DNA of 64,000 nt. Source: Streptococcus sp. SPS1. Lineage in GTDB: Bacteria > Bacillota > Bacilli > Lactobacillales > Streptococcaceae. A model generated the notes under the pieces. That model was not told the DNA's origin. It did not search any database and saw nothing but the letters and a program-made list of their open reading frames with translations. Shown piece after piece: positions 50,027 to 60,356 of this stretch; positions within the stretch are counted from its first letter, which is position 1, and each line of letters opens with the position of its first letter. Made by a program: the position numbers and the translations under genes. The DNA is taken from assembly GCF_030439915.1 (NCBI RefSeq), contig NZ_JAQFJG010000004.1:1-64000 (forward strand), given 5' to 3'.

Positions 50027-50487
50027 TCCATAATAATTAATTTCCCCCTTTTTCCTTCTAAATCTTTTTTCACAACAAAAAAACCGGAATTTCTATATGC
50101 TTTTTGAGCCAATATATTTTTCTCATTTACAGCTAATACAATATGGTTAATTTCTAATTTTAAAGTTAAGTCTATGAACTCAAATATTTCATTCAGAGCA
50201 TTAGAACCATATCCTTGCTTTCTGAAATTATCATCAATAGAAAATCCTCTAATAAGCGCATAATCATTTTGATAATAGCCATACTCTTTAGGACCCGTGT
50301 TTAGGTGTAGGCAAAAAAATCCAATTACTTTATGGTCTTTATTAAGTATTACTATTGGGTATCTATACTTATCTTCTTTAGACTTTTCAATAATATTTTT
50401 TGGGGTATCAGTATGTGTAATATCATTTAAAGAATAAGAACTTAAAGAATGGTAATGGTCAACTTCACTATACAAAGATAATTTCAT
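50011..50487 (-). CDS. GNAT-family N-acetyltransferase
   Basis: The 158-aa protein has the GNAT acetyl-CoA signature (FSIDDNFRKQGYGSNALNE, about residues 92-110) and the later NxxAxxxYxxxGF motif (NILAQKAYRNSGF). The acceptor is unknown. It is leftward and AT-rich, unlike the flanking core genes, and lies in the rearranged zone, so it is probably acquired. Confidence 0.85.
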   Translation of the reverse strand: MKLSLYSEVDHYHSLSSYSLNDITHTDTPKNIIEKSKEDKYRYPIVILNKDHKVIGFFCLHLNTGPKEYGYYQNDYALIRGFSIDDNFRKQGYGSNALNEIFEFIDLTLKLEINHIVLAVNEKNILAQKAYRNSGFFVVKKDLEGKRGKLIIMEKSRN

Positions 50488-50635
50488 GATAATTAATTCC
50501 GTTCTCTTTATGTAGGATACATAACTAAATAGGACTCTAGGTATGTAGATTTTTTATGAAATGTCCTATAAAAATCAGATATATTTAGAGTTATTACTTT
50601 AGTCCTTTATTTTCATTATTAGACTTCCTGCAAAA

Positions 50636-51034
50636 CTAGAATCCTAGTTCATGATTGATAATGCCAGCAATCGAATTCATTCGTAATCCGAAGCGTTTAC
50701 GATGATTTCGATAGGTTGTTGAAAACATTTTAAACGTTTTTACTGTGGCAAAAATATTCTCAACCTTGCTGCTCTCCTTAGATAGTGCATGGTTACAGGC
50801 TTTGTCTTCAAGAGTTAATGGCTTAAGTTTACTTGATTTCCTCGGAGTTTGTGCTTGAGGATATATCTTCATGAGTCCTTGATAAGCACTGTCAGCCAAG
50901 ATTTTACCAGCTTGTCCGATATTTCTGCGACTCATTTTGAACAACTTCATATCGTGACAATAGTTCACAGTGATCTCCAAAAAACAATTCTCCCTTGACT
51001 TGTGACAATTGCTTGAACCTTCATAGCGCGGCAT
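50636..51034 (-). pseudogene. IS1381-like transposase, C-terminal fragment
   Basis: The 132-aa frame includes the C-terminal DDE-type region (GKILADSAYQG, then the Y-x2-R..E motif region KVENIFATVKTFKMFSTTYRN-like). Its first ~30 residues are out of frame with the family, and the upstream continuation has a stop at about 50970. It is a remnant. Confidence 0.8.
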
Positions 51035-51040
51035 TTCTTT

Positions 51041-51420
51041 TTACCAGAATAATTCTCTAATTGTTTTTTTAGGGCGATTGATTTTTACTTCCGTCGCATC
51101 AATCATTACCGTGTCCTCAGAACTGAGAGGAGTTCTTGAAATCGTAAAACCACTTTGAACAAGAGTTACTTCAACCCATTGACTCCGATGGGTTAAGTTG
51201 CTTTCGTGAATACCAAAATCAGCCGCAATTTGTTCATAAGTTCGATATTCTCGCAAATATTGAAGAGTGGCCATAAGAAGGTCTTCTAGGCTTAATTTGA
51301 GTTTTCGTCCCCCTTTTGCGTGTTTACCTTGATAAGCTGTTTTTAATACAGCTAACATCTCTTCAAAAGTCGTGCGCTGAACACCAACCAGGAGCTTAAA
51401 TCGTGCATCAGTTAGTTGTT
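51041..51420 (-). pseudogene. IS1381-like transposase, N-terminal fragment
   Basis: Residues match the N-terminal helix-turn-helix of IS1381 (YEASKQLTDARFK, AADFGIHESN, then TVMIDATEVKINRP). The usual ATG is missing at 51434-51439, where a stop lies in frame. The longest open piece begins at 51358. Confidence 0.75.
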
Positions 51421-51470
51421 TACTTGCTTCATAATTTTATTGTATCATATTTTTGTTTCACAGGAAGTCT

Positions 51471-51768
51471 AATAAATAAAAACTCTTTAAAATTTTGTTG
51501 GGAAAATGGGAAAAGATATAAATGGAAACTTAGTATAACACTTGGAAAACTCTGTAAAAATAGTAAGTCAATTCATGCTTCGTTTTTTCTCTAGGGAAGT
51601 TGGGCGGCTATATTTCTATGACCATTTGTCGGAATAAACATCCCTGCCAAGGGTCTATAGAAAAACTTTTGTTATCAGATTTAGATGCCCAACTTGTCAT
51701 TTATACTCTTTCATATAGGACTTTCTATAAGGATGGAAAAAAGAAGGGAAATTTGATAAGATAGGAAT
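51471..51768. other. Gap between IS remnant and comYH-type gene
   Basis: No gene of known family is recognised. A 48-codon frame on the + strand (51624-51768 area, ending near TAG before the methyltransferase) has no ribosome site. It could be the remnant of a gene cut by the rearrangement. Confidence 0.35.
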
Positions 51769-52722
51769 ATGGATTTTGAAAAAATTGAACAAGCTTATAC
51801 CTATTTACTAGAGAATGTCCAAGTCATCCAAAGTGATTTGGCGACCAACTTTTATGACGCCTTGGTGGAGCAAAACAGCATCTATCTGGATTGTGAGACT
51901 GAGTTAGAGCAGGTCAAGGAGAACAATCATGCCCTTAAACGCTTAGCGCTTCGCAAAGAAGAATGGCTCAAGACCTACCAGTTTCTCTTGATGAAGGCTG
52001 GGCAGACAGAGCCCCTACAGGCCAATCACCAGTTTACACCAGATACCATTGCTTTACTTTTGGTGTTTATTGTGGAAGAGCTGTTTAAAGAGAAGGAGAT
52101 TACGATCCTCGAAATGGGTTCCGGGATGGGAATTCTAGGCGCTACTTTCTTGACCTCGCTTGATAAAAAGGTGGATTACTTGGGAATGGAAGTGGATGAT
52201 TTGCTGATTGATTTGGCAGCAAGCATGGCAGATGTAATTGGTTTGCAGGCTGGCTTTGTCCAAGGAGATGCTGTTCGTCCACAAATGCTCAAAGAAAGCG
52301 ACGTGGTCATCAGCGACTTGCCTGTCGGCTATTATCCTGATGATGCCGTTGCGTCGCGCCATCAAGTTGCTTCTAGTCAAGAACATACTTACGCCCATCA
52401 CTTGCTCATGGAACAAGGGCTTAAGTACCTCAAGTCAGATGGATATGCTATTTTTCTCGCTCCGAGTGATTTGTTGACCAGTCCTCAAAGTGACTTGTTG
52501 AAAGGCTGGTTGAAAGAAGAAGCAAGTCTGGTTGCTATGATTAGTTTACCTGAAAATCTCTTTGCCAGTTCTAAACAATCTAAGACTATTTTTATCTTAC
52601 AGAAGAAAAATGAAATAGCAGTAGAACCCTTTGTTTATCCACTTGCTAGCTTGCAAGATGCAAGTGTTTTAATGAAATTTAAAGAAAATTTTCAAAAATG
52701 GACTCAAGATACTGAAATATAA
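51769..52722 (+). CDS. comYH: ComYH-type N6 DNA methyltransferase-like protein
   Basis: The 317-aa protein has a SAM-binding motif (ILEMGSGMGILGA, residues about 110-122) and the N6-adenine motif IV variant SDLPVGYY (DPPY-like). It belongs to the YtxK/ComYH family regularly found after the competence pilus genes and reported to be needed for transformation in some streptococci. Here it is separated from cglG by about 2.5 kb of inserted sequence. Confidence 0.85.
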   Translation: MDFEKIEQAYTYLLENVQVIQSDLATNFYDALVEQNSIYLDCETELEQVKENNHALKRLALRKEEWLKTYQFLLMKAGQTEPLQANHQFTPDTIALLLVFIVEELFKEKEITILEMGSGMGILGATFLTSLDKKVDYLGMEVDDLLIDLAASMADVIGLQAGFVQGDAVRPQMLKESDVVISDLPVGYYPDDAVASRHQVASSQEHTYAHHLLMEQGLKYLKSDGYAIFLAPSDLLTSPQSDLLKGWLKEEASLVAMISLPENLFASSKQSKTIFILQKKNEIAVEPFVYPLASLQDASVLMKFKENFQKWTQDTEI

Positions 52723-52734
52723 AATAGATTTTGT

Positions 52735-52755
52735 TATAATAGATGAAAACGCTTA
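52735..52755 (+). promoter_or_regulatory. ackA promoter and cre-like site
   Basis: TGTTATAAT gives an extended -10 (TATAAT 52735-52740). TGAAAACGCTTA (52744-52755) resembles a CcpA cre site just downstream of the start point. Confidence 0.55.
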
Positions 52756-52772
52756 AAAAGGGGTATCGTGTT

Positions 52773-53963
52773 ATGACAAAAACAATTGCAATCAATGCGG
52801 GAAGTTCAAGTTTGAAATGGCAATTATACTTAATGCCAGAAGAAAAAGTGTTAGCCAAAGGTTTGATTGAACGTATCGGTTTGAAAGATTCAATTTCAAC
52901 TGTAAAATTTGATGGCCGTTCTGAACAACAAATTTTGGATATCGAAAATCACACTCAAGCTGTTAAAATCTTATTGGATGACTTGATTCGTTTCGATATT
53001 ATCAAGGCTTATGATGAGATTACAGGTGTTGGACATCGTGTTGTTGCCGGCGGAGAATATTTTAAAGAATCAACAGTCGTTGAGGGAGATGTTTTAGAAA
53101 AAGTTGAAGAGTTGAGCTTGTTGGCTCCTCTTCACAATCCAGCCAATGCGGCAGGTGTTCGTGCCTTCAAGGAATTGTTGCCAGACATTACCAGTGTAGT
53201 TGTTTTTGATACTTCATTCCACACAAGTATGCCAGAGAAAGCTTATCGTTACCCTCTACCAACAAAATATTACACAGAAAACAAGGTTCGTAAATACGGT
53301 GCCCACGGCACAAGTCACCAGTTTGTAGCAGGAGAAGCTGCAAAACTATTGGGACGTCCATTAGAGGATTTGAAATTGATTACTTGCCACATCGGTAATG
53401 GTGCTTCTATTACAGCCGTTAAAGGTGGTCAATCTGTCGATACTTCAATGGGCTTCACTCCACTTGGTGGTGTGATGATGGGTACTCGTACAGGAGATAT
53501 TGACCCAGCTATTATTCCTTATTTAATGCAATATACAGAGGACTTTAACACGCCTGAAGACATTAGTCGCGTCCTTAATCGTGAATCAGGGCTTATGGGT
53601 GTCTCAGGTAAATCTAGTGATATGCGTGATGTGATTGCTGCGAAAGAAGCAGGAGATCATGATGCTACCTTGGCCTATGAAATCTATATTGATCGTATCC
53701 AAAAACATATCGGTCAATACCTCGCAGTCCTAAACGGAGCAGATGCTATTATCTTTACAGCGGGTGTAGGAGAAAATGCAACCGATGTACGTGAAGATGT
53801 TATCTCAGGTATCTCTTGGTTTGGCTGTGATGTTGACCCAGAAAAGAACGTCTTTGGTGTGACAGGAGACATCTCAACAGAGGCAGCGAAGATCCGTGTA
53901 TTGGTTATTCCAACAGATGAAGAGCTAGTTATTGCCCGTGACGTTGAACGCTTGAAAAAATAA
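52773..53963 (+). CDS. ackA: Acetate kinase
   Basis: The 396-aa enzyme makes ATP and acetate from acetyl phosphate in overflow metabolism. Signatures [13 protein letters not shown] and [12 protein letters not shown] (conserved KYGAHGTSH) and [12 protein letters not shown] are present. ATG at 52773 matches the family N-terminus [10 protein letters not shown]. The cre-like site suggests CcpA control. Confidence 0.96.
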   Translation: MTKTIAINAGSSSLKWQLYLMPEEKVLAKGLIERIGLKDSISTVKFDGRSEQQILDIENHTQAVKILLDDLIRFDIIKAYDEITGVGHRVVAGGEYFKESTVVEGDVLEKVEELSLLAPLHNPANAAGVRAFKELLPDITSVVVFDTSFHTSMPEKAYRYPLPTKYYTENKVRKYGAHGTSHQFVAGEAAKLLGRPLEDLKLITCHIGNGASITAVKGGQSVDTSMGFTPLGGVMMGTRTGDIDPAIIPYLMQYTEDFNTPEDISRVLNRESGLMGVSGKSSDMRDVIAAKEAGDHDATLAYEIYIDRIQKHIGQYLAVLNGADAIIFTAGVGENATDVREDVISGISWFGCDVDPEKNVFGVTGDISTEAAKIRVLVIPTDEELVIARDVERLKK

Positions 53964-53987
53964 GTAAAACTAGTAAAAATATTCCGT

Positions 53988-54026
53988 ACAAGGAGTTGGG
54001 AAAGAGATTTTCCTGCTCCTTTTTCT
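53988..54026 (+). terminator. Terminator after ackA
   Basis: AAGGAG and CTCCTT, with an inner GGGAAA/TTTTCC, are followed by a T run. Confidence 0.8.
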
Positions 54027-54076
54027 GATGAAATTGTCCAAAACCTTGCTATGATTGGCTTTTTTGAAAAATATGG

Positions 54077-54082
54077 TATAAT
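54077..54082 (+). promoter_or_regulatory. Promoter of rnpA
   Basis: TGGTATAAT (extended -10, TATAAT 54077-54082) with TTGGCT 16 bp upstream (54055-54060). Confidence 0.6.
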
Positions 54083-54111
54083 AGTAGTAATTTAATAGAT
54101 GGAGTTGAGTT

Positions 54112-54483
54112 TTGAAGAAAAACTTTCGTGTAAAAAGAGAGAAAGATTTTAAGGCGATTTTCAAGGAGGGGACAAGTTTTGCCAATCGCAAATTTGTTGT
54201 CTACCAACTAGAAAACCAGAAAAACCATTTTCGAGTAGGTCTATCAGTTAGCAAAAAACTGGGGAATGCCGTCACTAGAAATCAAATCAAGCGACGAATT
54301 CGACATATTATCCAGAATGCAAAAGGGAGTCTGGTAGAAGATGTCGACTTTGTTGTCATTGCTCGAAAAGGAGTCGAAACCTTGGGATACGCAGAGATGG
54401 AGAAAAATCTACTCCACGTATTAAAATTATCAAAGATTTACCAGGAAGGAAATGGGAGTGAAAAAGAAACTACAGTTGACTAG
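54112..54483 (+). CDS. rnpA: Ribonuclease P protein component
   Basis: The 123-aa basic protein binds the RNase P RNA and helps to process tRNA 5' ends. The RNR motif region is present ([13 protein letters not shown]). It starts with TTG at 54112, which gives [14 protein letters not shown], the usual N-terminus. It overlaps yidC. Confidence 0.95.
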   Translation: MKKNFRVKREKDFKAIFKEGTSFANRKFVVYQLENQKNHFRVGLSVSKKLGNAVTRNQIKRRIRHIIQNAKGSLVEDVDFVVIARKGVETLGYAEMEKNLLHVLKLSKIYQEGNGSEKETTVD

Positions 54484-55282
54484 TTTGCTAGGACTGTCTC
54501 TATTAATCATGACAGCTTGTGCGACTAATGGGACAACTAGCGATATTACGGCAGATTCGACTGATTTTTGGAGTAAATTTGTTTACTTCTTTGCGGAAAT
54601 CATTCGCTTTTTATCGTTTGATATCAGTATCGGAGTGGGGATTATTCTCTTTACAATCTTGATTCGTACAGTCCTCTTGCCAGTCTTTCAGGTGCAAATG
54701 GTGGCTTCTAGGAAAATGCAGGAAGCTCAGCCACGCATTAAGGCGTTGCGAGAACAATATCCAGGTCGAGATATGGAGAGCAGAACCAAGCTAGAGCAAG
54801 AAATGCGTAAAGTCTTTAAAGAAATGGGTGTCAGACAGTCAGATTCTCTTTGGCCGATTTTGATTCAGATGCCGGTTATTTTGGCCTTGTTCCAAGCTCT
54901 ATCAAGAGTTGACTTTTTAAAGACAGGTCATTTCTTATGGATTAACCTTGGTGGTGTGGATACAACATTTGTGCTTCCGATTTTAGCAGCAGTATTTACC
55001 TTTTTAAGTACTTGGTTGTCCAACAAAGCCTTGTCTGAGCGTAATGGAGCTACGACGGTGATGATGTACGGTATTCCGGTCTTGATTTTTATCTTTGCAG
55101 TTTATGCGCCAGGTGGAGTCGCCCTATACTGGACAGTGTCCAATGCTTATCAAGTCTTGCAAACCTATTTCTTGAACAATCCATTCAAGATTATCGCAGA
55201 GCGCGAGGCGGTAGTTCAGGCACAGAAAGATTTGGAAAATAGAAAAAGAAAAGCCAAGAAAAAGGCTCAGAAAACGAAATAA
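54458..55282 (+). CDS. yidC: Membrane protein insertase YidC/Oxa1
   Basis: The 274-aa lipoprotein inserts proteins into the membrane. It has a lipobox (LLIMTACA), five membrane segments including [17 protein letters not shown] with the conserved Arg, and a basic C-terminal tail. GTG at 54458 gives the start [11 protein letters not shown] and better spacing to AGGAAGG than ATG at 54452. It overlaps rnpA and is followed by jag. Confidence 0.93.
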   Translation: MKKKLQLTSLLGLSLLIMTACATNGTTSDITADSTDFWSKFVYFFAEIIRFLSFDISIGVGIILFTILIRTVLLPVFQVQMVASRKMQEAQPRIKALREQYPGRDMESRTKLEQEMRKVFKEMGVRQSDSLWPILIQMPVILALFQALSRVDFLKTGHFLWINLGGVDTTFVLPILAAVFTFLSTWLSNKALSERNGATTVMMYGIPVLIFIFAVYAPGGVALYWTVSNAYQVLQTYFLNNPFKIIAEREAVVQAQKDLENRKRKAKKKAQKTK

Positions 55283-55299
55283 TAAGGAGGAATCTGGTA

Positions 55300-56286
55300 A
55301 TGGTAGTATTTACAGGTTCAACTGTTGAAGAAGCAATCCAAAAAGGACTGAAAAAATTAGATATTCCAAGGAAGAAGGCACATATTAAAGTCATTTCCAG
55401 GGAGAAAAAAGGCTTTCTTGGTTTATTTGGTAAAAAACCAGCCCAGGTTGACATTGAAGCTATTAGTGAAACGACTGTTGTCAAAGCAAACCAACAGGCA
55501 GTAAAAGGTGTTCCGAAAAAAATCAATGATTTGAATGAGCCTGTTAAAACAGTTAGTGAAGCAACTGTTGATTTGGGTCATGTTGTAGAGGTGATTAAAA
55601 AGATTGAAGAGGAAGGTCAAGGTATTTCTGATGAAGTCAAGGCTGAAATCTTAAAACATGAAAGACATGCCAGCACTATCTTGGAAGAAACTGGTCACAT
55701 TGAGATTTTAAATGAACTTCAAATCGAGGAAGCGATGAGGGAAGAAGCGGGCGCTGATGACCTTGAAACTGAGCAAGACCAAACTGAAAATCAAGACTTG
55801 ACAGAGATGGGCTTGAAAGTTGAACCGAGCTTTGATATTGCCCAGGTGGCTACGGATGTGACTGCCTATGTTCAAGCGATTGTGGATGACATGGATGTTG
55901 AAGCCACACTTTCAAATGACTATAACCGTCGTAGCATCAATCTACAAATTGATACCAATGAACCAGGTCGTATTATCGGTTATCATGGTAAAGTTTTGAA
56001 GGCCTTGCAACTATTGGCTCAAAATTATCTTTATAATCGCTATTCAAGAACCTTCTACATTACAATCAATGTCAATGATTATGTCGAACACCGTGCAGAA
56101 GTCTTGCAGACCTATGCGCAAAAATTGGCGATTCGTGTTTTAGAAGAAGGGCGTAGTCATCAAACAGATCCCATGTCGAATAGTGAACGCAAGATTATCC
56201 ACCGTATTATTTCACGTATGGATGGCGTGACTAGTTATTCTGAGGGTGATGAGCCAAATCGCTATGTCGTTGTAGATACAGAATAA
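55300..56286 (+). CDS. khpB: RNA-binding protein KhpB/Jag (EloR)
   Basis: The 328-aa protein has an N-terminal Jag domain (FTGSTVEEAIQKGLKKL), a middle linker rich in Glu, then KH (about residues 180-250, GRIIGYHGKVLKALQ) and R3H (about 255-328, with RxxxH pattern at SHQTDPMSNSERKIIH). In pneumococcus this protein regulates cell elongation with KhpA. It forms an operon with rnpA and yidC. Confidence 0.93.
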   Translation: MVVFTGSTVEEAIQKGLKKLDIPRKKAHIKVISREKKGFLGLFGKKPAQVDIEAISETTVVKANQQAVKGVPKKINDLNEPVKTVSEATVDLGHVVEVIKKIEEEGQGISDEVKAEILKHERHASTILEETGHIEILNELQIEEAMREEAGADDLETEQDQTENQDLTEMGLKVEPSFDIAQVATDVTAYVQAIVDDMDVEATLSNDYNRRSINLQIDTNEPGRIIGYHGKVLKALQLLAQNYLYNRYSRTFYITINVNDYVEHRAEVLQTYAQKLAIRVLEEGRSHQTDPMSNSERKIIHRIISRMDGVTSYSEGDEPNRYVVVDTE

Positions 56287-56289
56287 ACA

Positions 56290-56318
56290 AAATCAGGCTT
56301 GACCTGATTTTTTGCTAG
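56290..56318 (+). terminator. Terminator after jag/khpB
   Basis: AAATCAGG pairs with CCTGATTT, followed by T. Confidence 0.85.
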
Positions 56319-56336
56319 CTAGAGGAGATTAAACTA

Positions 56337-56960
56337 ATGTTGAATAAGATAAGAGATTATTTAGACTTTGCTGGTTTGCAGTACCGTAATCCTGACAAAG
56401 CAGGAGCAGAGCGAGAGAAAATGCTGGAATTGCGCCACAAAGGCCAAGAGGCTCGAAAGGCTTTTACAGAACTGGCTAAAGCCTTTCAAGCAAGCCATCC
56501 AGAATGGCAACTCCAACAGACTAGCCAGTGGATGAATCAAGCGCAGCGTTTGCGACCACATTTTTGGGTCTATCTACAGAGAGACGGACAAGTGACAGAA
56601 CCTATGATGGCTCTTCGTTTGTATGGAGTACCCTCTGATTTTGGTGTCTCACTAGAAGTTAGTTTTATCGAGCGCAAGAAAGATGAGCAAACTTTGGAGA
56701 AACAAACCAAGGTATTAGAAGTTCCAGTTGTAGAAGGGATTTATTATCTAGCCTACTCTGATGGTCAAAGTCAACGGTGGGAGGCGAACGAAGAAAATCG
56801 TCAGATCTTAGTCGAGAAGGTAGGCAGTCAAGAAATCCGAAAAGTTTTAGTTAAGGCAGATGTTTCTTTTATTGAAAATCAATCATTGGAAGTGATTTTA
56901 GAAAAATTAGATGAAGCTTATGAACGTTTACTTCCCTACTATCAGGCGACCAGAGGGTAG
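56337..56960 (+). CDS. Conserved hypothetical protein (207 aa)
   Basis: The product is hydrophilic, with no membrane segment. I do not recognise the family. It has an N-terminal helical part (about residues 1-65) and a strand-rich middle (RPHFWVYLQRDGQV and FGVSLEVSFIERK). AGAGGAG precedes the ATG. It lies alone between terminators of jag and the tkt promoter. Confidence 0.8.
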   Translation: MLNKIRDYLDFAGLQYRNPDKAGAEREKMLELRHKGQEARKAFTELAKAFQASHPEWQLQQTSQWMNQAQRLRPHFWVYLQRDGQVTEPMMALRLYGVPSDFGVSLEVSFIERKKDEQTLEKQTKVLEVPVVEGIYYLAYSDGQSQRWEANEENRQILVEKVGSQEIRKVLVKADVSFIENQSLEVILEKLDEAYERLLPYYQATRG

Positions 56961-56995
56961 AAGTCACGAGACTTATCTAGCGTCGAATTGTTTAA

Positions 56996-57024
56996 TTGCT
57001 ATTCTATGTATTTTTTCATATAAT
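56996..57024 (+). promoter_or_regulatory. Promoter of tkt
   Basis: TTGCTA (56996-57001), 17 bp, TATAAT (57019-57024). Confidence 0.7.
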
Positions 57025-57076
57025 AGTAAAATAGAATGTGTGATCCAATAATCACCTCAAATAGAAAGGAAATTCT

Positions 57077-59053
57077 ATGTCAAATCTATCTGTTAATGCA
57101 ATTCGTTTCCTAGGTATTGACGCTATCAACAAAGCCAACTCAGGTCACCCAGGTGTGGTTATGGGAGCAGCTCCGATGGCTTACAGCCTCTTTACAAAAC
57201 AACTTCGTATCAATCCAGCTCAACCAAACTGGATTAACCGCGACCGCTTTATTCTTTCAGCTGGTCATGGTTCAATGCTCCTTTATGCTCTTCTGCACCT
57301 TTCTGGTTTTGAAGATGTCAGCATGGATGAGATTAAGAGCTTCCGTCAATGGGGTTCAAAAACACCAGGTCACCCAGAATTTGGTCATACAGCAGGGATT
57401 GATGCTACGACAGGTCCTCTAGGGCAAGGGATTTCAACTGCTACTGGTTTTGCGCAAGCAGAACGTTTCTTGGCAGCTAAATATAACCGCGAAGGCTACA
57501 ATATCTTTGACCACTATACTTACGTTATCTGTGGAGACGGAGACTTGATGGAAGGTGTCTCAAGCGAGGCAGCTTCATACGCAGGTTTGCAAAAACTGGA
57601 TAAGTTGGTTGTTCTTTATGATTCAAATGACATCAACTTGGATGGTGAGACAAAGGATTCCTTTACAGAAAGTGTTCGTGACCGTTACAATGCCTACGGT
57701 TGGCATACTGCCTTGGTTGAAGATGGAACAGACTTGGAAGCTATCCATGCTGCTATCGAAACAGCTAAAGCTTCAGGCAAACCATCTTTGATTGAAGTGA
57801 AGACTGTCATTGGATACGGTTCTCCAAATAAACAAGGAACTAATGCCGTACACGGTGCTCCTCTTGGAGCAGATGAAACTGCAGCTACTCGTCAAGCTCT
57901 CGGTTGGGACTACGAACCATTTGAAATCCCAGAACAAGTTTATGCTGATTTCAAAGAACATGTTGCAGACCGTGGCGCATCAGCTTATGAAGCTTGGACA
58001 AAATTAGTTGCTGACTATAAAGAGGCTCATCCAGAATTAGCTGCAGAAGTAGAAGCCATCATCGATGGACGTGATCCAGTTAAAGTGACTCCAGCAGACT
58101 TCCCAGCTTTAGAAAATGGCTTCTCTCAAGCAACTCGTAATTCAAGCCAAGATGCCTTGAATGTTGTGGCGGCTAAATTACCAACCTTCCTAGGTGGATC
58201 AGCTGACCTAGCTCACTCAAACATGACTTATATCAAGACTGACGGACTTCAAGACGATGCCAATCGCTTGAACCGTAACATTCAGTTTGGTGTTCGTGAA
58301 TTTGCAATGGGAACGATTTTGAACGGGATGGCTCTTCACGGTGGACTTCGTGTATACGGTGGAACTTTCTTCGTCTTCTCTGACTATGTGAAGGCAGCTG
58401 TTCGCTTGTCAGCCTTGCAAGGACTTCCTGTGACTTATGTCTTTACTCACGATTCAATCGCAGTTGGAGAAGACGGTCCAACGCATGAACCGGTGGAACA
58501 TTTGGCAGGTCTTCGTGCCATGCCAAATCTGAATGTTTTCCGTCCAGCAGACGCGCGTGAAACACAAGCAGCTTGGTACCTTGCAGTGACAAGTAAGAGA
58601 ACGCCAACTGCCCTTGTCTTGACACGTCAGAATTTGACTGTTGAAGAGGGAACAGACTTCGACAAGGTTGCAAAAGGTGCCTATGTTGTCTATGAAAATG
58701 CAGCAGACTTTGATACCATCTTGATTGCGACAGGCTCAGAGGTTAATCTTGCTGTCTCAGCTGCCAAAGAATTGGCTAGTCAAGGTGAAAAAGTCCGCGT
58801 AGTCAGCATGCCATCTACAGATGTCTTTGATAAACAAGATGCAGCTTACAAGGAAGAAATTCTTCCAAATGCAGTTCGCCGTCGTGTTGCAGTCGAAATG
58901 GGTGCAACTCAAAACTGGTACAAATACGTTGGTCTTGATGGTGCCGTTCTCGGTATTGATACCTTCGGAGCCTCTGCCCCAGCACCAAAAGTATTGGCAG
59001 AATATGGCTTTACTGTAGAAAATCTTGTAAAAGTTGTTCAAAACTTGAAATAA
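57077..59053 (+). CDS. tkt: Transketolase
   Basis: The 658-aa thiamine-diphosphate enzyme transfers two-carbon units in the pentose phosphate pathway. It has the transketolase signatures ([20 protein letters not shown]-like start, [14 protein letters not shown] for ThDP binding, and [15 protein letters not shown]). AGAAAGGAAA precedes the ATG. A terminator follows at 59060-59090. Confidence 0.96.
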   Translation: MSNLSVNAIRFLGIDAINKANSGHPGVVMGAAPMAYSLFTKQLRINPAQPNWINRDRFILSAGHGSMLLYALLHLSGFEDVSMDEIKSFRQWGSKTPGHPEFGHTAGIDATTGPLGQGISTATGFAQAERFLAAKYNREGYNIFDHYTYVICGDGDLMEGVSSEAASYAGLQKLDKLVVLYDSNDINLDGETKDSFTESVRDRYNAYGWHTALVEDGTDLEAIHAAIETAKASGKPSLIEVKTVIGYGSPNKQGTNAVHGAPLGADETAATRQALGWDYEPFEIPEQVYADFKEHVADRGASAYEAWTKLVADYKEAHPELAAEVEAIIDGRDPVKVTPADFPALENGFSQATRNSSQDALNVVAAKLPTFLGGSADLAHSNMTYIKTDGLQDDANRLNRNIQFGVREFAMGTILNGMALHGGLRVYGGTFFVFSDYVKAAVRLSALQGLPVTYVFTHDSIAVGEDGPTHEPVEHLAGLRAMPNLNVFRPADARETQAAWYLAVTSKRTPTALVLTRQNLTVEEGTDFDKVAKGAYVVYENAADFDTILIATGSEVNLAVSAAKELASQGEKVRVVSMPSTDVFDKQDAAYKEEILPNAVRRRVAVEMGATQNWYKYVGLDGAVLGIDTFGASAPAPKVLAEYGFTVENLVKVVQNLK

Positions 59054-59059
59054 TCCTAA

Positions 59060-59092
59060 AAATCAGGGCGCAAGCTCTGGTTTTTCTTACTA
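59060..59092 (+). terminator. Terminator after tkt
   Basis: AAATCAGGGC and GCTCTGGTTT form a stem (one wobble) followed by TTTTCTT. Confidence 0.7.
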
Positions 59093-59110
59093 GAAAAGCA
59101 AGGTACAATC

Positions 59111-59139
59111 TTGTAAAAGTAGCTGAAATTTGATATAGT
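59111..59139 (+). promoter_or_regulatory. Promoter of yajC
   Basis: TTGTAA (59111-59116), 17 bp, TATAGT (59134-59139). Confidence 0.6.
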
Positions 59140-59169
59140 AGTCCTATGTAAAAGACAAAGGAGAAACGA

Positions 59170-59469
59170 ATGAATCCAAATTATACATTTTTAATCATGC
59201 TAGCCCTTATGTTGGGCTTGATGTTCTTTACGCAACGTTCTCAAAAGAAACAAGCAAAAAAACGTATGGAAAGCTTAAATAAGCTGCAAAAAGGCTATGA
59301 AGTGATTACAATCGGTGGACTTTACGGAACAGTCGATGAAGTAGATACGGAGAAGGGAACAATTGTTCTTGATGTAGATGGAGTTTACTTGACTTTTGAA
59401 TTAGCTGCTATCAAGACCGTATTACCGCTGAAAGAAACAGCTTCACTAGAAGGCGCAATTGAAAAATAA
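59170..59469 (+). CDS. yajC: YajC family protein
   Basis: The 99-aa protein has one N-terminal membrane segment (FLIMLALMLGLMFF) and the YajC pattern (QRSQKKQAKKRMESL, then GYEVITIGGLYGTV). It is an accessory of the Sec translocase. A terminator follows at about 59470-59497. Confidence 0.92.
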   Translation: MNPNYTFLIMLALMLGLMFFTQRSQKKQAKKRMESLNKLQKGYEVITIGGLYGTVDEVDTEKGTIVLDVDGVYLTFELAAIKTVLPLKETASLEGAIEK

Positions 59470-59498
59470 GACGGGATTACGAACTCCCGTTTTTCTAT
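59470..59498 (+). terminator. Terminator after yajC
   Basis: ACGGGA and TCCCGT flank an 8-base loop and are followed by TTTTCT. Confidence 0.75.
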
Positions 59499-59515
59499 AA
59501 AAGAAAGGAAATGGG

Positions 59516-59959
59516 ATGAAAAAACTAGTCTTTGTCTGTCTAGGAAATATTTGCCGTAGCCCTATGGCCGAGTTTGTGATGAAATCGATGACAGATAACT
59601 ACGAAATCCAAAGTCGAGCGACGTCCTCTTGGGAACATGGCAATCCGATTCATAAGGGGACTCAGGGAATTTTGCAACAGTATGAGATTCCTTATGACAA
59701 AGGCAAGACATCGCTTCAGATTAGTAAGGAAGATTTTGAAGCCTTTGATTATATTATCGGCATGGATGCTTCAAATGTTTCTGACTTACGTCAGATGTGT
59801 CCAGCAGACTGTCAAGATAAGATTTACTCATTTGCATCTGAAAGTGTTCCAGATCCTTGGTATACAGGAGATTTTGAGGAAACCTATCAGCGTGTTCAAG
59901 AGGGCTGTCAAGCTTGGTTAGAACGTTTAGAAAAGGAGAGTGAAGGTGGAAAATCTTAA
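59516..59959 (+). CDS. Low-molecular-weight protein-tyrosine phosphatase
   Basis: The 147-aa phosphatase has the active-site loop VCLGNICRSPMAE (C-x5-R-S) and the general acid region DPWYTGDF near the C-terminus. It removes phosphate from tyrosine. AGAAAGGAAA precedes the ATG. It overlaps the MORN gene. Confidence 0.93.
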   Translation: MKKLVFVCLGNICRSPMAEFVMKSMTDNYEIQSRATSSWEHGNPIHKGTQGILQQYEIPYDKGKTSLQISKEDFEAFDYIIGMDASNVSDLRQMCPADCQDKIYSFASESVPDPWYTGDFEETYQRVQEGCQAWLERLEKESEGGKS

Positions 59960-60356
59960 GAATGTTTACGAAAAGTATCGAGTGTATCTGACTCGTCCAC
60001 GTTTAGAGCTTTTAGCAGTAGTTGCCATTGTTTTCTGTGCTGTACTCGTCTTTTTTCTAAATATTCCCGGAAAAGGTGTTCTAAAGCTTGATAATGGAAC
60101 GATTGTTTACGACGGTAGTCTTGTACGTGGTAAAATGAATGGCCAAGGAACCATTACCTTCCAAAATGGGGACCAATATACAGGTGGTTTCAACAATGGA
60201 GCCTTCAACGGAAAAGGCACCTTTCAATCCAAAGAAGGCTGGACCTACGAAGGTGATTTTGTAAATGGTCAGGCTGAAGGAAAAGGAAAACTAACAACAG
60301 AACAAGAAGTCGTTTATGAAGGGACTTTTAAACAAGGCGTTTTTCAACAAAAATAA
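59946..60356 (+). CDS. MORN-repeat membrane protein
   Basis: The 136-aa protein has one membrane segment (about residues 20-40) and three MORN repeats (GKMNGQGTITFQNGDQYTGG, GAFNGKGTF, GQAEGKGKLT), probably outside the membrane. The function is unknown. GTG at 59946 (ENLKNVYEKYR) is preferred over GTG 59940 for spacing from AGGAGA. Confidence 0.85.
   Translation: MENLKNVYEKYRVYLTRPRLELLAVVAIVFCAVLVFFLNIPGKGVLKLDNGTIVYDGSLVRGKMNGQGTITFQNGDQYTGGFNNGAFNGKGTFQSKEGWTYEGDFVNGQAEGKGKLTTEQEVVYEGTFKQGVFQQK

Larger units (their letters stand above)
50622..51469 (-). mobile_element. Decayed IS1381-like element
   Basis: Terminal inverted repeats GACTTCCTG..AAAC lie at 50622-50638 and 51451-51469, with TA flanking both ends as a likely target duplication. 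At 848 bp this matches the size of IS1381 (IS5 family). The transposase reads as two leftward frames but has lost its start codon and contains stops and frameshifts between them, so it is probably inactive. Confidence 0.8.
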
